A stretch of 5,794 bases of DNA, taken from the NCBI GenBank assembly GCA_015661585.1, contig DQVU01000177.1:1-5794 (forward strand). The letters run 5' to 3'. Positions 4,749 through 5,794 of this stretch are shown here, in pieces. The notes below the pieces were generated by a model. That model saw only the letters and a program-made list of their open reading frames with translations. It ran no database searches and was not told where the DNA came from. This DNA is from Methanothermococcus okinawensis. GTDB taxonomy: Archaea; AGJL01; Methanococci; Methanococcales; Methanococcaceae. A program made the translations under genes and the position numbers. Within the stretch, counting starts at the first letter, position 1. The number at the start of each line of letters is the position of its first letter.

Positions 4749-4905
4749 TTATAGAGAATAAATTAAAAACCTCGTTCCTATCACCCATTTAAATGACAAA
4801 ACCTTAACAGTAAGTCTCTTCTCCTTACAGGCGTTATATCTCAATCTGAGGTTATCTGCAAAAGAAAGAGATTATCCCTCTAAACAACACCTATCTATAC
4901 TATAA
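4749..4905. other. G+C-richer island upstream of purC, coding-like on both strands, unassigned
   Basis: Between A+T-rich flanks this island is open for 47 codons on the plus strand (4762-4902; it includes LNLRLSAKERDYPSKQHLSI) and for 40 codons on the minus strand (4871-4752; it includes NACKEKRLTVKVLSFKWVIG). Neither frame has a start with a ribosome-binding site, and I recognise neither. The plus strand is pyrimidine-rich, like the noncoding strand of the genes here, which slightly favours a minus-strand origin. It could be an eroded gene fragment or an untranslated RNA. Small hairpins are present (gtaag...cttac; CTCA-atc-TGAG) but no C/D or H/ACA pattern. Confidence 0.25.
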
Positions 4906-4971
4906 CATACAAGTATGGAGGAGTTTAATTAACATTATTATCTTATTACCCTACTCCCATCAAAGTAATGA

Positions 4972-5184
4972 TTAAAAAATAATAAAAATTATAAAAATAA
5001 TAAGTATAAAAAAAATTCCTATCATCCCAAATATAAAATTTTTAAAATTTTCTGGTACAACTGTTGATATCCCCGTAGGATTTCTAATCACTAATTTGAT
5101 GGAACTGGGATTATCTTATTTTACAACTTTTTTATCATTCTTTATCTCTTTATTATAACCATGTATATAACATTTTAAACTAAA
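4972..5184 (-). pseudogene. Decayed gene 3' end: C-terminal membrane-anchor-like tail
   Basis: On the minus strand, codons from 5184 to the TAA at 4974-4972 form one frame broken by a single TAA at 5118-5116. The second half reads DNPSSIKLVIRNPTGISTVV, then PENFKNFIFG, then a hydrophobic run of about 18 residues (MIGIFFILIIFIIFIIF), then the stop. A beta-strand-like stretch followed by one transmembrane helix at the very C-terminus is the layout of archaeal secreted proteins anchored at their C-terminus. The first half (YNKEIKNDKKVVK) continues the same frame. No ribosome-binding site or usable start exists, and a TAG closes the frame upstream. The hydrophobic run comes from A/T-rich codons and could be fortuitous; the polar part is harder to explain by chance. 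The family is not recognised. Confidence 0.3.
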
Positions 5185-5187
5185 CTA

Positions 5188-5365
5188 TAGTCCATGAACA
5201 AAACTATCTATACCAAACAACAACCTCTGAGAATCTCGAATAATAATTATAAAAAACAGTTATACTTAGAAAAACATCTTCTTCATTATTTTTTACCTTA
5301 TATTATTAATAATTATTATTTTACCTTTTTAATGAGAACTGTTATTTTTATTACCGTTAATATTA
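5188..5365. other. A+T-rich gap, no gene seen
   Basis: This stretch holds the second copy of GAGAATCTC plus taataattataaaaaa (5229-5256) and runs of TTATTA. A 78-codon plus-strand frame starts at 5194 and crosses it, but it lacks a ribosome-binding site and is rich in Asn, Tyr, Leu and Lys as expected from A+T-rich spacer. Confidence 0.5.
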
Positions 5366-5573
5366 CACTGTTGAGAGGGCCTTATCCATGGACTAAGTGG
5401 AATCAGACATCTTTAAGGAGGAAGGATTAACAGGACTCTATACTTTTTACCAGTACTCAGAAACATTCAAGGATAATTGCTGAATTCTCTCTTTCTCAAT
5501 GTTCAGGAAATATTCGAAGGAAGTTGAATAAAAAGTACCTCCACTTAATAGGTGTGGAAATTGTGGTTAGTAG
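5366..5573. other. G+C-richer island next to asd, protein-like in several frames, unassigned
   Basis: The composition rises sharply at about 5366. Open stretches occur in three frames: plus 5431-5574 (48 codons), plus 5397-5480 (28 codons, SDIFKEEGLTGLYTFYQYSE), and minus 5566-5450 (39 codons, including LSGGTFYSTSFEYFLNIEKE). Several frames being open together, none with a start and ribosome-binding site, means no single gene can be claimed. It may be an eroded gene, or part of the asd 3' UTR. A weak hairpin (TCCAC...GTGGA, about 5540-5558) is present. I see no terminal inverted repeats or transposase motifs. Confidence 0.3.
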
Positions 5574-5794
5574 TTAAAGATACTTCTTTATGTAAAGTTC
5601 AGCATTCAATATACTTGCCCCTGCAGCCCCTCTGATGGTGTTATGCTCCAAGGCAGTATATTTCACTGTAAATATGTTATCCCTTCTAATCCTCCCCACT
5701 GTAATAGACATACCTCTACCGTTATCCCTGTCCAACCTTGGCTGAGGTCTATCTATCTCCCTTCTAATAACTATAGGTTTTGCATAGGTTGGAA
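5574..5794 (-). CDS. asd: Aspartate-semialdehyde dehydrogenase, C-terminal 72 residues, truncated by window edge
   Basis: Reading leftward from the window edge, 72 codons end at a TAA (5576-5574). The tail contains RLDRDNGRGMSITVGRIRRD and then LEHNTIRGAAGASILNAELY, the C-terminal hallmark of archaeal/fungal-type aspartate-semialdehyde dehydrogenase. The enzyme reduces aspartyl phosphate to aspartate semialdehyde with NADPH, the branch point to lysine (diaminopimelate), threonine, methionine and isoleucine. The catalytic cysteine and histidine and the NADP-binding domain lie outside the window. It reads toward purC, but about 0.9 kb and a separate purC promoter lie between, so the two are probably independent units. 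Confidence 0.93.
   Translation of the reverse strand, partial: PTYAKPIVIRREIDRPQPRLDRDNGRGMSITVGRIRRDNIFTVKYTALEHNTIRGAAGASILNAELYIKKYL

Noticed and set aside
4793..4842. Second possible C/D box RNA (ATGACAA ... CTGA)
   Set aside because: The C box has two mismatches, there is no D' or C' box and no closing stem.
5194..5430. 78-codon plus-strand frame
   Set aside because: First two thirds are Asn/Tyr/Leu/Lys typical of A/T spacer; no ribosome-binding site; only the last ~20 codons look coding-like, and other frames there look equally so.
5366..5573. IS element or transposase fragment
   Set aside because: The plus-frame tail PPLNRCGNCG vaguely recalls a zinc-ribbon transposase end, but stops are dense, and no terminal repeats or target duplication are visible.
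1..5794. tRNA, rRNA, CRISPR array or replication origin
   Set aside because: No tRNA T-arm motif, regularly spaced repeats or origin-type repeats could be found on either strand by eye.

Overview
The window looks like a chromosomal segment from a thermophilic methanogen of the order Methanococcales (Methanocaldococcus, Methanotorris or Methanothermococcus type). The reasons are: very A+T-rich intergenic DNA, purine-rich coding strands with AGA/AGG and ATA codons, GGTG(AT)/GGAGG ribosome-binding sites, TTTATATA-type archaeal promoters, an archaeal-type DnaG, UPF0179 and UPF0058 proteins, and a protein that I read as methanogenesis marker 15. All six securely recognised protein genes lie on the minus strand.

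Layout from left to right: the first 148 codons of methanogenesis marker 15 (1-446); a duplicated TATA element (484-513); a clear archaeal C/D box guide RNA on the plus strand (518-577); a two-gene unit of conserved proteins of unknown function, UPF0058 then UPF0179 (1373 to 607); about 0.5 kb of A+T-rich DNA that ends in a short G+C-richer reading frame running head-on into dnaG; dnaG (1903-3195); about 0.47 kb of mostly empty DNA; the purine pair purC-purS (4663 to 3662); about 0.9 kb without a convincing gene but with three G+C-richer islands that look partly protein-like; and the last 72 codons of aspartate-semialdehyde dehydrogenase (5574-5794).

The recognised genes are core functions: purine synthesis (PurS for the FGAM synthase step, PurC for the SAICAR step), amino-acid synthesis (Asd), RNA/DNA metabolism (DnaG), rRNA or tRNA 2'-O-methylation (the guide RNA) and methanogenesis. 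Apart from purC-purS and the UPF0058-UPF0179 pair they appear to be separate transcription units, each with its own TATA box.

The most noteworthy item is the C/D box RNA. It has all four boxes, two 12-nt guides, a 3-nt D'-C' spacer and a perfect 5-bp terminal stem. One TATA element appears to serve both this RNA and the divergent methanogenesis gene. The second most interesting set is the coding-like remnants in the gaps, chiefly the frame ending at 1923 and the membrane-anchor-like tail at 4972-5115. I found no insertion sequence, tRNA, rRNA or CRISPR array.
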